A stretch of DNA of 64,000 nt from Gonatopus flavifemur (GCA_018340375.1 JAFFJZ010000008.1:3162001-3226000), one strand, 5' to 3'; positions 48,116 to 60,780 are shown, counted from the stretch's first letter. Notes: a model not told the origin generated them from the sequence alone. A program made the numbers and translations.

Positions 48116-49625
48116 GAAGTGTTCAACTCTGTAATTAAGACAGAATTCTTTGCACTGTTCATTTATAACATGTCTTTCTTTGTCTGGGTTGATCAGTCCT
48201 GCCCCCCCCCCGCCGTAGTTACCGGACATAGCCTCTCGCGATTATCACGTATTCTGCTCTCCGTTCGATGGCATATGGCCTGGCTGAGCAGGGCTTCCAT
48301 TCTTATGAACATATCAAAAAATGGCAAAGTCTTGAATAAACTCGTGTGATTTTTCCAACGTGAAATTCATATGTTGTCAAAACGATGGAAGAAGATAGTG
48401 GCTAGTGATAGGAAATACTCTGAGTGATGTGTTCTTTTTACCACATACTTTGAATATGAGGCATTCATTTCCACAAAAAGCTCACCAGAGAAAATTCATA
48501 CAAGACCCTAATATTAATGCGTATTGAGTATTTGCAAATAAAATAAGTCAAGTGGGAGTTTATTATCGAATTATTAGGTCAAAAGGGAACACGACATTGA
48601 TTAATAGTTTATGATGTCAAACTTCCGGGTAATGAGGAAGGTCATCGATATCCATTGTTCTGGTTCCCGTTAGGCAGATACTTCCTTTCTCACGTTTTCG
48701 GTTCAATAAGATGACAAACCTATAGGAACCTCTTTGTGACGTACATATATACATACATACATACATATATAGAGGAAGAGAGAGAAATATATGCATGAAA
48801 CACGAACTGTCACGTATAAGCGATGTAGAATCATACTTGAAGCATTTCTTGCCTACAGCAACAATAACGACAACGACCAAGCGCTTTCATTTCTATGTTG
48901 TACCTTCCTTACGAGATTTTGCTCTTCTCGGTTAGCATGAGATTTAGATTCAATAGTTCTGACCTACTATACTAAACTCCAACACCGTTAAATCTTTGTT
49001 TCATTGTGCGTCAATGTTCAAGGTGATGAACACGGAAACATTTACGCTTTGAAAGCCTTAGAGCATTACAAAAGCTCGGGACAACGTGAAGGAAAATCGA
49101 ATGTTGCGATGTATTACAACATTGCTGTAGATCCTTGAAGTTCAAATCTTTCATTGGAACGAACTGATGATCGAATATTAACAAATTTAGAAACAAGGAC
49201 GTTTGTAATCTTTTGATACATCATGTTCGAATACTACGTTTCGTAAATCATACTGGGTCAGAATTTCTGAAATCAGCACGAATCAGATTTTGATTCTCAT
49301 AATTCGATGATATATATATCGTACTTTAAGTTAATTCATAACTTTTGAACGGTGTAACCGATTTGGACGAACGAGCGCTTAAATTGAAGATGATTGATCG
49401 GATCATATGAATTATTCTACAGAGCAGGAAAAAAATTATCTTCCCATTGTTTTCAAGTGATTTTTTCATAAAAAATTCATTTTCAACAATGCTCTGCGCC
49501 TCGCAGAAATTTGAATAAAAGTAGAAAGAAACACCCTACCTTCACAAACCAAATTCCGTGAAGGGGAAAGTGGAAATGCTTATCGTTCGGCTATAATTAT
49601 AATAATGATGCAGTCGCGCGAGCCT
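48116..49625. other. no gene; simple repeats
   Basis: Poly-C at 48201-48210, and a (CATA)n stretch at 48746-48768. The rest is unassigned. Confidence 0.5.
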
Positions 49626-49746
49626 GTATTTTTGGATAGCTAACAATTAGCTGTGATGGCTATTTTTGAGCTGTGGCAACAAAAGTTATTGTTAAAGGAG
49701 CTAAAATATAGTTCTTGTAGTAATTGTTTTCGCTATCCAAATATAC
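49626..49746. mobile_element. fold-back MITE, TTTGGATAGC ends
   Basis: GTATTTTTGGATAGCTAA at the left and TTCGCTATCCAAATATAC at the right are inverted. 121 bp with AGCT-containing interior. Confidence 0.65.
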
Positions 49747-51268
49747 CTCAACAATGAATGATGACAATGGTGTGAAAGTGGCTTTCAACGATTGGTTGTT
49801 GGAAATAATCCGGATTCATTCATAGCTACATCAGAAACAGAATCAGAATAGTCCATGACCTAGACAGTACAATCACTAACCATCCACCTACGAGTTGGGT
49901 AAAACGAAGGTTGAATATTGGTGAAAGGATGGGAATCATGGAAGTAATTAAATATTCACATTTGGTTATATAAATCCACTAAAATTCTACCTAGCACAAA
50001 TATCGCAGCAATATTACTGCGATATTTGTGCTGAGTGAGATGAATTCCATTGAAAATACACTACACGTCGTCTCTTTGTTGCATCAACGGAGACTCTCCC
50101 TAATTTCTTCTTCATTTCCATGGCTTCCATTTCTTCACCAATCTTCCACCTTCGTTCTACTAAATTCCTAGATGCAATAGAGGATCGGTGGTTAATGTTG
50201 GACAGGGATATGCTACGCATCATATGATTATCCTTCAAACGGTAACGTTTGTTTCAACACCTAGTGATGGAAAGCATGGGTCATTCACGTCCTGCGTATT
50301 TTAAACTGTTTCAATATGTTCAAAAAAATTTGCAAAAACTCATGAACGCAGTCCAAGCAATCTATTTTGGGAGCCTAAAATTAAAATTGCCAACAGGTAT
50401 TATTTAAACATGTATTCTTCAACATTGATGCAACAAAACGGAAAAAAGTCTTATTTCTATGGATTGTTAAGCGCCTGAAGATTTCCAAAAAAAAGAAATA
50501 AAATGAAGCATGGTTTTGCAAACAAAAAGATCGCGTTTTTCGGAATAAATACTACATTACCGTTAGATGGAGAAGAAATAGCAAATCCCAACGGGGGATA
50601 ATAGGGTATTTTTCAAACTTGATTATTATATCAGGATGCAAAATTATGCATTTTGGACCTTGAAATCAACGAATTCATTTGAACCAATTTTCTATTTTGG
50701 TCTGGACACAAATGACTCATGGTTACCGTTTGAGGGTTAAAACATTCCAGTTATGAGCACTAGTAAATTAATTACGATTACCTTGGGAAAAATAGGTACT
50801 GGACGCATTTCTGATTCACCAAATCGACTGGAATATAATATTAATATTCTATTATATGGAATACCTCGATTTGCTGCATCAAATTTTTTTCTCCATATTG
50901 GAAGAAATCTTTGTAGTTGATTGTGTACTTGTATTGATTTGATGAGGCCGAAATTTTTGGGGTAATTATGAACCAAAGTAACGATGGTTTCATATCAGTT
51001 TCATCTTGATTTATTAAGACAAACTCTCAAGTAGAACAGTCTAGTCATTCACGAGTTTTATCACCAGATCCTCACGAGGCACTCACCAGTCTTTAGTTTT
51101 TCATTAGTGCAGGCGTTACAAACTCGTGAATGACTAGATCATTGCTACTAGGGCTGGATTTGGAAAAGAAAACGTGTTAAAAAATGGTGATTCTCGTGAA
51201 GACGTATACACATCTCATTTCCTCCCTGCCTAATTCTGATGGAACTTCTACCATGCTTAAACTCACAT
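49747..51268. other. no gene recognised
   Basis: Two short palindromes: GCAGCAATATTACTGC-type at about 50000-50035 (ATATCGCAG/CTGCGATAT) and CATTCACGAGTTT/AACTCGTGAATG at 51045-51135. The latter may be a small fold-back. Confidence 0.45.
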
Positions 51269-51562
51269 CCCTAGTAGAAATTTATGACGGGAAAATACCA
51301 GGGCCTGACGAGGGATGCCTGATTCCCTATCAGGTCCTCATCAGGTTTCGTTATGGTTTTCCCTATTTCGCTTGATCTTATGAAAACCTCATTCAGACCC
51401 TATTGTACCCCTGCGTTGCAACCCTATTTGAATCCTATTAGAGAAATCAGATAAGTCCCTTGTAAGAGCCTCATAAGATTCTCCTTACTTACGGTTTCCG
51501 AGTTTCAACCTGATCAGGACCTTATTAAAAATAGGGAATGCCTGATTAAATTTCTACTGGGG
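51269..51562 (+). mobile_element. 294-bp MITE family C, copy 2
   Basis: CCCTAGTAGAAATTT at the left, AAATTTCTACTGGGG at the right; otherwise collinear with 37378-37671 without net length change. AT occurs on both sides, a possible 2-bp duplication. Confidence 0.88.
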
Positions 51563-51667
51563 ATCATGTTAAATGCGTGGGGAAATGAGATGTTAGAAGA
51601 AGAAAGATTTGTTTTTTCAAAATTCGCATCGTTTTTCAATCTCATCAAACTATTTGAGACAACTATG

Positions 51668-51712
51668 TTCCTATCTATCTATCTGTCTATATATCTATCT
51701 ATCAATCATCTA
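51668..51712. repeat. (CTAT)n microsatellite
   Basis: CTATCTATCTATCTGTCTAT followed by similar units. The plus frame across it is not a gene. Confidence 0.85.
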
Positions 51713-51980
51713 TTCGAGGAATATTGTGATGAACTGGAATATAACATCGATGAAATCTCTGATCAAATTCGTTTCCTCATTTGTATGAGATTCTTGATTA
51801 GAGCAGAAAGTTGTGAAATTATATTTCTATTTACCTATCTATTCATCCACCCATCCGATGAATATTTGATGAACTGGAATATAACATCGATTAAAACTCT
51901 GAACTCCGATCGAATTTGTTTCTCCACCTGGATGAGGTTTTTGATGAAACCAAAAAGTTGTGAAATTGTATTTCTGTGCA
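51690..51980 (+). repeat. two-copy tandem duplication, ~140-147 bp unit
   Basis: GATGAACTGGAATATAACAT at 51728 recurs at 51868, and AGTTGTGAAATT.TATTTCT at about 51809 recurs at about 51956. The second copy has a few extra bases and many substitutions. Confidence 0.75.
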
Positions 51981-52981
51981 TGTATAGTCTTTTTGTGCAT
52001 CTTTTTATCATGTTGTGGTGTGAATGAGTGAGGGAAAGGACAACGACATCGAAGGCGATAGGTGAAAGCCGTACACGTTGGAGAATCATTAATTCCTCGC
52101 CTCTGGGTGGATGTAACCCGAATAGTGACACGACCCTACAGCAACGACATCCCCTTTCGTCGTCGTTGACGTCGACGACGACGTTAAAGTCGGTGAGACA
52201 AGATCGAAGAGGACGGTAAAATGAGGACTGACTAGCTGATTGGTTGGTTGTAGCATTCAGGGTGCATGCCAGCATGGTGTACGTATATGCACGTATCTCG
52301 TGGGATCACAAGGAAGATTGAATTGCAAAACGAATGAAAACCGAAGCTAGCACAGAGAGCTTGCATCAGATCAACTGTAGCGTGGTAGGGTGTATGATGG
52401 AAATAGGACAAGGTTTATTACAATAGTGATTAGAAATATAGAAACCAATTTTGTTCATTATAACACCAATAATTGGATTTAGTGTTTGCTTTCAACATTC
52501 GAGATCAATGTTATGTAAATATAGTATTCTCTGTACATTGAGGACCACGTTGATTATTCTCGAGCTATCTGAATGAGATAAAGATTTTGAAACAAGATTT
52601 CCAAAATTTTTACAGAAGTTCGTTTGTTTCATTAAATTGACATGTGGGTTTTCGAACTTTTATTAAAAGTAAATGTGGTAATATCAGAGGATTGTGAAGT
52701 TTGCTTGAAATTATACACACAGAAAGAGATGTGCTGAAGAATACCATGTTTTGTAACAATACAATCTTAGTCTGGCCTGAGGAAAATTATTTAATACCCT
52801 CTAAAAATGTTATTTTGAACATTACTACCGTTGAGACTTAATATATAATGAGCATCTTTGGAATTATGAGATTTTACGAAAAACATCTCCATGAAATCAT
52901 TTTCATTTATCTTTATACGGAAACATTGAGAAGGCTGTCAGGGATACAGAATTAGAATTTTGTACGGAAGTGCTATACTCA
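51981..52981. other. no gene; GTCGTC palindrome
   Basis: CGTCGTCGTTGACGTCGACG at 52159-52178 is a strong palindromic CpG-rich stretch in otherwise AT-rich DNA. The minus frame over it lacks a domain. Confidence 0.4.
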
Positions 52982-54078
52982 CCCAGGCGAGCATTGCCAA
53001 AATTGAGAGAACTTTAGCTTGGCCTAGGATTGACACATGTTCTAGAAACAGATTTTTGTCCAGGACAATAAGACCAGTATTGTCCGACAGATGTTACTTT
53101 GTTTCCAATGATAGGTCGGTTATGGTACATTTGTATTGTTCCAAGAACAGCCATTGCACTTGGCGCAAGCTTGGCACAAACAAGCGTAAAAACAAGCCGC
53201 CGTTACTAACAATTGTGCCAATATTTTACACATGAGTGACAGAATGTTGACCAAACTAGTGACCGAATTATGAATTCGTAATAGTCAGAGACTTGTGCAT
53301 AACTATTGCACCAGGACTGGTGTTAGCTAACTCCAGAGTTGCCTCGATTGGCCTCAGCCGTGTGCAAGTTTAGCCGACAGTTCTGCGCATTGACATAAAT
53401 ACCATAGTGAGTTTGAGATTGAGTTGTCATGCTTCAGTGAAACTTCATTAGTTTGAGCATGATTCAATGTTGACTGAAAAATTGATTAGAATCTCTGGAG
53501 AAACAAATTTTTCTGAATTCCACTGAAAAACTCTGAAAAAATCTGAAAGAGCCTGAAAGAACTTGAAGAACTCTGGAAATCTATGAAAACTTTTCAATCT
53601 CTAAAAAATTCTGAAAAAATTTGGCTAATTGGACACATTTTTTCACTGAAAATTTCTCTGAATATCTCTAAAACAAACTCTGAATTTGTCTAAAACACTG
53701 AGAAATTCTCTACTGAAAATATCTAGGATTCCCAGAGATTTTCGGAGAAATTTTTCCGTCAGGGATATCAGAACGTAAATTTTCCACTGATGATACAAAT
53801 TTTCCTTTCAAGCTTTTCACATTTGTTTCATTGATTCAACCTGATTTCCGTTCTGACGAAGACGCTCAGGAACTGGAATATGGATCCATTACTCTTCTTA
53901 TCACGATACCTGAGGCCAAAGATGCATTAGTTGATGCTTGGAGAATCAAATGGACGTGGATCAGGCGTGGCAAAATCAACGGCCCAAAGTTGTCATAATT
54001 CCATTATCTCCAAACCTGGGCTGAGCTTGGTGAAATTGGTAAAAGAAAATCTTGGCAGGTACTAGGCTTGGTTTAAGA
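52982..54078 (+). mobile_element. family A repeat, copy 3, interrupted and decayed
   Basis: Matches copies 1 and 2 at the left (CATTGCACTTGG..CAAGCTTGGCACAAA) and right (ATTAGTTGATGCTTGG, CTTGGCAGGTACTAGGCTTGG). About 53330-53860 is unrelated. That insert carries a period ~10 TCTGAAAAA repeat and roughly inverted ends (GACTGAAAAATT..CTCTGGAGAAA near 53475 and GGAGAAATTTTTCCGTCAGG near 53745), so a second element probably landed inside it. Confidence 0.6.
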
Positions 54079-55384
54079 GGATGCCAGCGTTACCACCCGA
54101 ATACGTTGGTTAGAAGAGAACACACCCATACGATAGAGAGAGAGAGAGAGGTCCGAAGCAGACGCTGCTATCCTTCCAATTCATAATTAGGACAATGGTC
54201 CATCCGCACAGGGCATTTATGTGATAACATGAATTCTTCTCATCAGAGATTGAGCTGAGACTCTGTTCAGCTGTAGGAAAATGCTGGTGAAAAAAATTGA
54301 GTTCACGCAGTAAACAACAATTTCCTAGAATTTCTTCAACTCCTCATGAATTTTTTCATCACTCACGATACAATGACGATACATCGAATTTGTTTTTTAT
54401 TTTCTCCTTTCATTGTCAATAGAATTAATTACTCGATCCTTCATTCGATCGAAGCGGAATTAATAATCAATCACGTGTGCAACAAGTGATTCTGGAAACA
54501 GGAGATAAGATGTTTACCATCACCAGTGAGCAGGAAAGAATCTTGAATTAAACGAGAGAAATATGGAGGAAAATACAACACTATACGGAGAATAATTAGC
54601 GATGAAATCGTTGGAGATATTACAATTGAAACATACATTCTCTCCCGTTTCAAATTCAAGGAATATTCCATTCCCACTTTTCCGTTTTTTATTACACAAT
54701 TACAGGATACATTGTTATTCATTCATGCAAGTGAAGGTAAAAAGCGAAAGAATTACTCATAATAATGGTCTCTCTGTTGTGAGAGGTATGAACGCGATAA
54801 GTCTTCATTACATTTTTGTTTACAAACGAGTGTCTGGAATGAATGGAGGGAAGTGGAATGTCTATGAATGTTACGATTCACATCACGGGCAAAGTAGTGC
54901 TGTATGTAAAAATGCGTATGAATTTAAGGCCATTGAGGAGGAGAGTATTCCGAATGAATTACCTTTATCCTTGCGTGATAGATTGAAGTTGCGTTCACTG
55001 AGAAGTAATGAATTGATTTCATGAACTAAGAACAAAATTATTGAGAACTTTGTGCTTTCTCGATAAGATGATCGCAGCTTTGCGATTTTTTCGGAGGTCA
55101 ACAAAATTCATGGTATTCAAAATTTCGTTCGTGTTCTGCTTGTTCATCTATCTTTCAATATTTCTCACAAATGCGTAGCATTTTCGTTCTAATTATACGA
55201 TCCCTGTAGAATTTTCACCAGAGTGATTTGCACAATCACGGGCGGGCTTAGAGATGTCAGACAGACAGACGAAGTAGGAAAGCAGGTGGAGAGACAGGTT
55301 GATATACACAGTAATGGGAACATTTTTCACGCTAGTCTAGAAAGTGTTTGTTTTCAGCCTTATTTTTAGGACTGAACGACTGGG
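54079..55384. other. no gene; (GA)n at 54137-54152
   Basis: The 140-codon plus frame at 54602-55024 is among the longer frames here but shows no domain, signal peptide or splice pattern I recognise. Confidence 0.4.
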
Positions 55385-56190
55385 CCGATGTCAATGAGGA
55401 AAATATATGTTATGGCTATCACCATTTTTTCACAAAACACCTTTTGTCTCCCTGAAAAAACATCCTTGAGTTCCTGCCAGTCCCGAAGCGATTGGGAGAG
55501 TAGAACGTACTTGAAACAAAAAAAAAATGAAAGAGCCGACAAAACGGCTTGGGCAATTTTGATGAAAAAAATATGTTGCGTCGTTCGATAGCTTCCATAT
55601 GAAGCAGAAACATCAAGGATATTCATGGCGGAAAAATGCTGAAAAAAATTCCCGGAAAATGCAAAAAATTGTTTTTATAGATTATGTTTGAGCCACGATC
55701 ACCATTTTTTTTTGCACAAAACACATGTTGTCCCCCCAAGACACACCCCTGACTTCTAAGAGGATTGAGGGGGTATAACGTACTTGAAAAAATGGAAAAA
55801 CTCGAAAAATCCGTTTTCCTTCTAAACGGCTCGGCCAATTTCAATGAAAAAAATATATGCTGTGTTGTTCGATAGCCACAACACGAGGAAAAAACGATCA
55901 AGGATATTCGTTGCGGGAAAATTGGAAAAAATTCCCGAAGACTGAGAAAACATTTTTTGTTGTGTAGGTTTTGTTCGGATCTCAATCACAATTTTTCCCC
56001 ACAAAATATGTGTCATCTCCTTATGAAACATCCTCGAGTTTCAAAGCGACTGAAGGAGTAGAACGTACTCAAACAACAAAAGAAAAGAGCAGAAACAACC
56101 GTTTTTCCCCAAAAAGCCTCAGCTCATTTCAATGAAAAATACATATGTTGTGGCCTACGATAGTTCCAATATGAAAGAAAGGAAACATTG
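55385..56190. repeat. diverged tandem array, ~290-bp unit, nearly 3 copies
   Basis: Each unit has TCACCATTTTTTCACAAAAC, GTAGAACGTACTTGAAACAA, GGCTTGGGCAATTTTGATGA, TGTTGCGTCGTTCGATAGC, AAGGATATTCATGGCGG and AAAATTCCCGGAAAA, or variants in the same order. CAC(A/C)ATTTTT starts lie near 55421, 55702 and 55987. The frames on both strands come from the array. Confidence 0.82.
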
Positions 56191-56410
56191 AGTGTCGTTA
56201 TTGCAAGAACCGTCGAAATGAAATTTTTTTCAGAATGATCGATATTGATCGAAAATCGTTCGTGAAATCTATAAAATTCCATATTTGAATGACCATATTA
56301 TCAAAATGTTTCTGTCACTTGTAGTAGATATTAGAAAATAACAAAAACTCTTGTGACCACAAGGTGATATTCCCTGTGAAGGGAAAGCTCTCTGTAAGGG
56401 CATTCCGAAG

Positions 56411-56532
56411 CAGTGATGCCAGAAATTTTGAGATCCAACAGCCTGCATCCAATCAAATACTTCTGTTGATTGGAATGACTTGCAATGTATTCCGGTCTCG
56501 GCGCTCTTGTTTCTTTGTTTCTGGCAACACAG
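56411..56532. mobile_element. hAT-like MITE with 8-bp target duplication
   Basis: Left CAGTGATGCCAGAAAT; right TTTCTGGCAACACAG. Flanks TTCCGAAG (56403-56410) and TTCCGGAG (56533-56540) match at 7 of 8. 122 bp. The left end shares its first 12 bases with the 21482 element. Confidence 0.78.
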
Positions 56533-56929
56533 TTCCGGAGTCCCAAGAAATCCCAAATTCCTCTCTCTACTTTTTCCGATTTATTCAGCCATTTTCGAGA
56601 AAGTTGGAGGGGTGGAGATTTCTTGGGCTTCGGAATGCTTCTAAGCTACCAAAAAAATAAGGTGGGTTTCATGAATTTGTTTCTATATACCAAAGTGAAT
56701 AACCACTCTTCAAATATATTCCTCATGTATTCAAGCACAGGGAAAAATTTTAGCAGTAACAAAGAACATTCTCAAATTATTTATACTCATAGCTAGAATA
56801 TAACCGTCCTACAAAAAAGTAGTAAAACTGCCTCCATCGTAGCAGTTTCAAAAACCATCTGAAATTACCGAATCAACAATTTTTGACAAAAATGTATGTG
56901 AAAAAGTATGATATCTGCTGAACCTTGAA

Positions 56930-57345
56930 TCTACGATATCAATAAAGAGCCGGGAATTGGAGGCAAGTGAGACATTTGAATTTTCGGTAGCATTTTTTCG
57001 ATTTTTTTCTTGCTTTCCAAATTATTCAAAGAAAAATCATCTCTAATTGGGTTTAGGATCCAATAAATTGAACCTACTTTGAAACGAAGGAAAAAAACCA
57101 AAAGCGATCCATCGCATAGTTTTTGAAATCTCATGAAGAGCGATGAGAATCATGATTTCGAAAAAAAACGCTTTCAAAGTTTCGGTATACGAATTTTTTG
57201 ATTAAAAGATTTTTTTATGTACTTGAAGATTCATCAAATGAGTATCAAAGAAACTTGAGTTCTTTATCTTCTTCTTCCTATGAGAAAAAGAATTCGAGAA
57301 AATCACGGTCTTTCGGGGGTCGCTTGATGAGAACTTTTTAAAATT
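56930..57345 (-). mobile_element. partial inverted copy of the 62853 TTAA element
   Basis: Read on the minus strand, its end and first ~250 bp follow 62853-63050. Shared blocks, written on the plus strand here, are TCGCTTGATGAGAAC, AATTCGAGAAAATCACGG and GTTTCGGTATACGAATTTTT. Its other end is not recognisable. Confidence 0.65.
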
Positions 57346-59730
57346 GTTTTACTACTTTTTCATTCCAATACGTATGAAACCAACAATAATTTCAATGGAT
57401 CGAATGATATTTCCTGAATCATCCTTTCCTATGGGATATTACTCATCGTAAGAGTTTCTGTACAGAGTAAATAGAACTGATCTGAAGTTGATGTTTTATG
57501 TCTGGCGAGTATTATCATCTCTATTGTATATACTGATGCAACACATGTAATATCACTTACCACTCACCACCAACAGGTATGTTACACAAATCTCTCAGCG
57601 CACAAGATATATTGTTATTTCGTTTCTCGTATATTTTGAGTTTATCCTTCGAAGAGTTGCAGAAGCATTGTGATAATTCATTCCGTGAGAAAATATTCCA
57701 CGTTTCAGGTGTACATGGTGAAATTTCATTCAAAGAATATTATTCTTATGGGATCTCGATGGGTGGAATAGACTAATTTTCTTTTTGTTTCACTCACCTT
57801 GTATTGAAATTCATAATTGAGGAATCTCACTGCAATGGAAACTTCTTTCCTGTCATGTTCCTTTGGGAGGAAAGCGAATGATTGTGACATTGTCAAAACT
57901 TCAGTTCAAAATGAAGGGATACCAACGTGGCTTTGTCCAAATTTGGATGATTGATAAAAATCACTTCGACCCGTCCCCTTGGGATCGTCTTAAATCCATA
58001 GGAAGACCAACGGAGATGGTGGAAGGCGGTTTTTCCAATGGTTCAAACAACCTAAAATTCATTTTTTTTCAACTCTAAATTCTTGTTTTTATCCCTTGTT
58101 ATCATTCCAGTATTAGATTTTCTACCTCCTTCGCTGGTTCATACATGAACAGGAGTGAGATCAACGAGGCGGAGTTGTTCATTTTCTTTCCAGTGAATAC
58201 GAACAATTTCTTGTAACATAGATATTGAATGTAAATTACATGCAATAAGAAATTCTTTACTCGTTCGTCACTTTTTTGTACAACAGACTGCTGCTTTCAG
58301 TTTTCAAGTATCACGATTTTTTCAACAATTATTCTAAATAGTAATTGTTCGAACAATTGAGAATTAATTTCGTTCATCGAATACTATAGTGTTTTCATCC
58401 CACGTCCTCATTCCACTATCCACTTTTCCATCGTGTTTATTGGATTCTGCAAGTGCTTTGATGCATCAAAAACGGAAATTTCAATCGAATAAAAATGGAT
58501 TCTATTTATGATCACAAAGGAGTATAAATTGAATATTAAAAGGCGAAAATGATTGATTAATACCTTCAAGATGAATAAAAATTCATCCAAGAATTTAGTA
58601 TTAATACATCACGAATGATCATACCATATGAGCAGTTTATAAAATCAAGATTCCATCGATTTACTCACACGAACAACTTCCCTTTTGTTCGATTGTTATC
58701 GCTTCACATTGATTTATATATACGGGAATAATCTTTTCTATTGTACGTTAAGTTCACAAGGGAACGTCTATAAATTACATAGTCTCTTTCTAAAAGTTAT
58801 CCTCCCCTGCTTTGTAACGCAAATCGTAACATAAATCTACGAAAATTACGCAATGTTAGTGTCTTTCTTTCCCCTTGGAAGCAATTTTAAACTACAACAT
58901 GACTTGGAGACGTCTTAGGTGAATTTCAACATGAGCGGAAATTGTAGCGAAATATTTTCACTGGTGTTTTCATATTATTCACACCAACGGGTGTAATTCT
59001 TTATGCTTCATTTTATCACAAATATATGATCGTGTTGTGTATATCATTTATGTGATATTTTGAAAATATATGTTATAAATTTTGGTAATGCTAACGATTG
59101 TAAAGATAGTAGAATCGAGTTCAGATCAAAAGATTTATATTTAGATGTTCCATGTAAAATGAAAGTAAATGATGTGCTAATTTTCAATGAATTATCAGTA
59201 CATTGATATTTGACGTTCTCAACTTCAAGAATTAAAGAAGCCCTTGGTTCATGTAAATTAGATACATAGTTATCTACTGTACAGCATTTACCGTGGCAAC
59301 TACAGTTTGAAATTCATGAATAATGAATACTTTATCATTCACTTCATACTTTTTCAGTTTGTTATCGCGATGGAAGCAATGTAATCGTTATAGCAGTAAA
59401 GTCCACACAGTAGCAAATGTAAGGATCAAAAAATTAATCAGTGTTCCAGCAACATGAAACTGACAATGATATTATATCGAAAGAATTATTACGTTACAGG
59501 AGAAACCTTCTTTATTGAACCAAGAATTATGTCATCAAGTCATTTTTATTTGTATCAAACAATAGATATTCAATGCAGTTGATAGAACTTGTATTGTATT
59601 AGAGTAATGAAGAGAATTGGAGAGTTTATGAAAATACTTTCCATGTATCTTAGTGTCAAAATAATTTGAGGACACAGCGATTTTTGAATTTCAATTCACA
59701 ATGATGTAAAACAGATTTTCGTGTGTGTAC
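57346..59730. other. no gene recognised
   Basis: The 71-codon plus frame at 57863-58078 (containing WMIDKNHFDPSPWDRLKSIG) reads somewhat protein-like but matches no family I know. The rest looks unconstrained. Confidence 0.35.
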
Positions 59731-59982
59731 GGACCATTGGTTCAATCATAAACCATGCCTGGCACAGTAGCTGCCGAAACTTGCCTCGATCAATTTCACA
59801 AAGTTTGGCCTAGGCATGGGAATGACAAGATTAAGACAAGCTTGGAACAATAGTTTCGCCATGTCAGGTTGATTTCATTCACCATGTATCGATTGATGCT
59901 TCTTTGACGACAAGTATTGCAATCAAAAAAAGTAATTGATCCATATTTCAGTTCATGGGTATCTTCCTCAAAGTATCGTAGG
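59731..59982 (-). mobile_element. family A repeat, copy 4, fragment in reverse orientation
   Basis: GGACCATTGG..AACCATGCCTGGCAC and GACAAGCTTGG are the inverse of the right part of copy 2. The fragment ends at the inverse of the CTGAGGGAGA..GAAATATGGATC block. Confidence 0.7.
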
Positions 59983-59991
59983 GAAATTATG

Positions 59992-60261
59992 TTAGAGCAA
60001 TGAAAGAAATGTGATTAGAATAAGAAGAATAAAATTTTGAATCATTCTGACGACGATTTCTTCATATCGGAGACCTCTTTTATTTCCTGAAAAGTTTTGT
60101 CCCACGTCTTTCAAACTGAGCCATGCTGCTTTTTCAAGAAGATTACTTTCATTACAGAAATTAATGCCTTTAAAAATCGTACGTATCCGTGGTCCATCGA
60201 AAACTCCGCTTTTCAGTTTTGTTTCAGAATGTGATGTAATGATATTTTCTATTTCTACCAT
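59992..60261 (-). pseudogene. 3' remnant of transposon-like gene
   Basis: Minus frame reads KLKSGVFDGPRIRTIFKGIN, then LLEKAAWLSLKDVGQNFSGN, then YEEIVVRMIQNF. This matches a widespread arthropod repeat protein in which K-GVFVGP-IR-L is followed by EK-AW--F--V--NFLGN and Y-EIV--ML--F. After QNF the match ends in a hydrophobic tail, whereas the family continues with a Cys- and His-rich segment. Family identity is from memory of such predicted proteins; biochemical function unknown, transposon origin likely. Confidence 0.6.
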
Positions 60262-60417
60262 CTCACAAACACAAATAACAAGGATGTTTAGTGAATTCTA
60301 ACTGTTGTCCGACCAACACAGTTATAATTTTTGAATCACCACAAATCTGACACAAATACTTGTCATATTCAATTTGTTTGTAAAATAATTCATGAATTTT
60401 GATCCTTCAAGAAGAAT

Positions 60418-60780
60418 TTACAGAACGTCAAGTCTCGATTCCGGCAGAAAAAAACCTTTAATTTTAGGTTCTAACAGATTTTTCTCTTTCAAGAACGAAG
60501 CTAATAATTCGGAACCGTTTTTCGGTGAACCCAAGTATCGACCGAGATCATTCAACTCCAACTGCAAGGCCAATAACAGGACTGCCATTTTTTTGGCGCG
60601 TGATGCACACTCCGATTCGCTAACATCGTTAGTATCGTTCTCAGATTCATTGTCCTCACTACACTCTTTTTCTACTTCTATCGATTCGTAACTTTCATGT
60701 GAACGGCCGAGGCTTAGATTCACCTTCATTTCGATCAACCAAGACGGGAATCGGTACCGTTGTAGCATTTTTATATACAA
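60418..60780 (-). pseudogene. 5' part of the same transposon-like gene
   Basis: An acidic leader (ESIEVEKECSEDNESENDTN) is followed by ELNDLGRYLGSPKNGSELLA and SFLKEKNLLEPKIKGFFLPE, matching the family block LNDLVRDL-LPK--AELL-SRLKEKNLL. Only ~157 bp separate it from the 3' remnant, where the family normally has a long central region, so the middle has been deleted. Same strand and order as 59992-60261. Confidence 0.6.

Noticed and set aside
51566..52027. 153-codon plus frame
   Set aside because: Runs through a CTAT microsatellite and a tandem duplication.
54602..55024. 140-codon plus frame
   Set aside because: No domain, signal peptide or splice context; composition like neighbouring non-coding DNA.
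60392..60691. 99-codon plus frame
   Set aside because: It is the antisense shadow of the transposon-like minus frame at 60418-60780.
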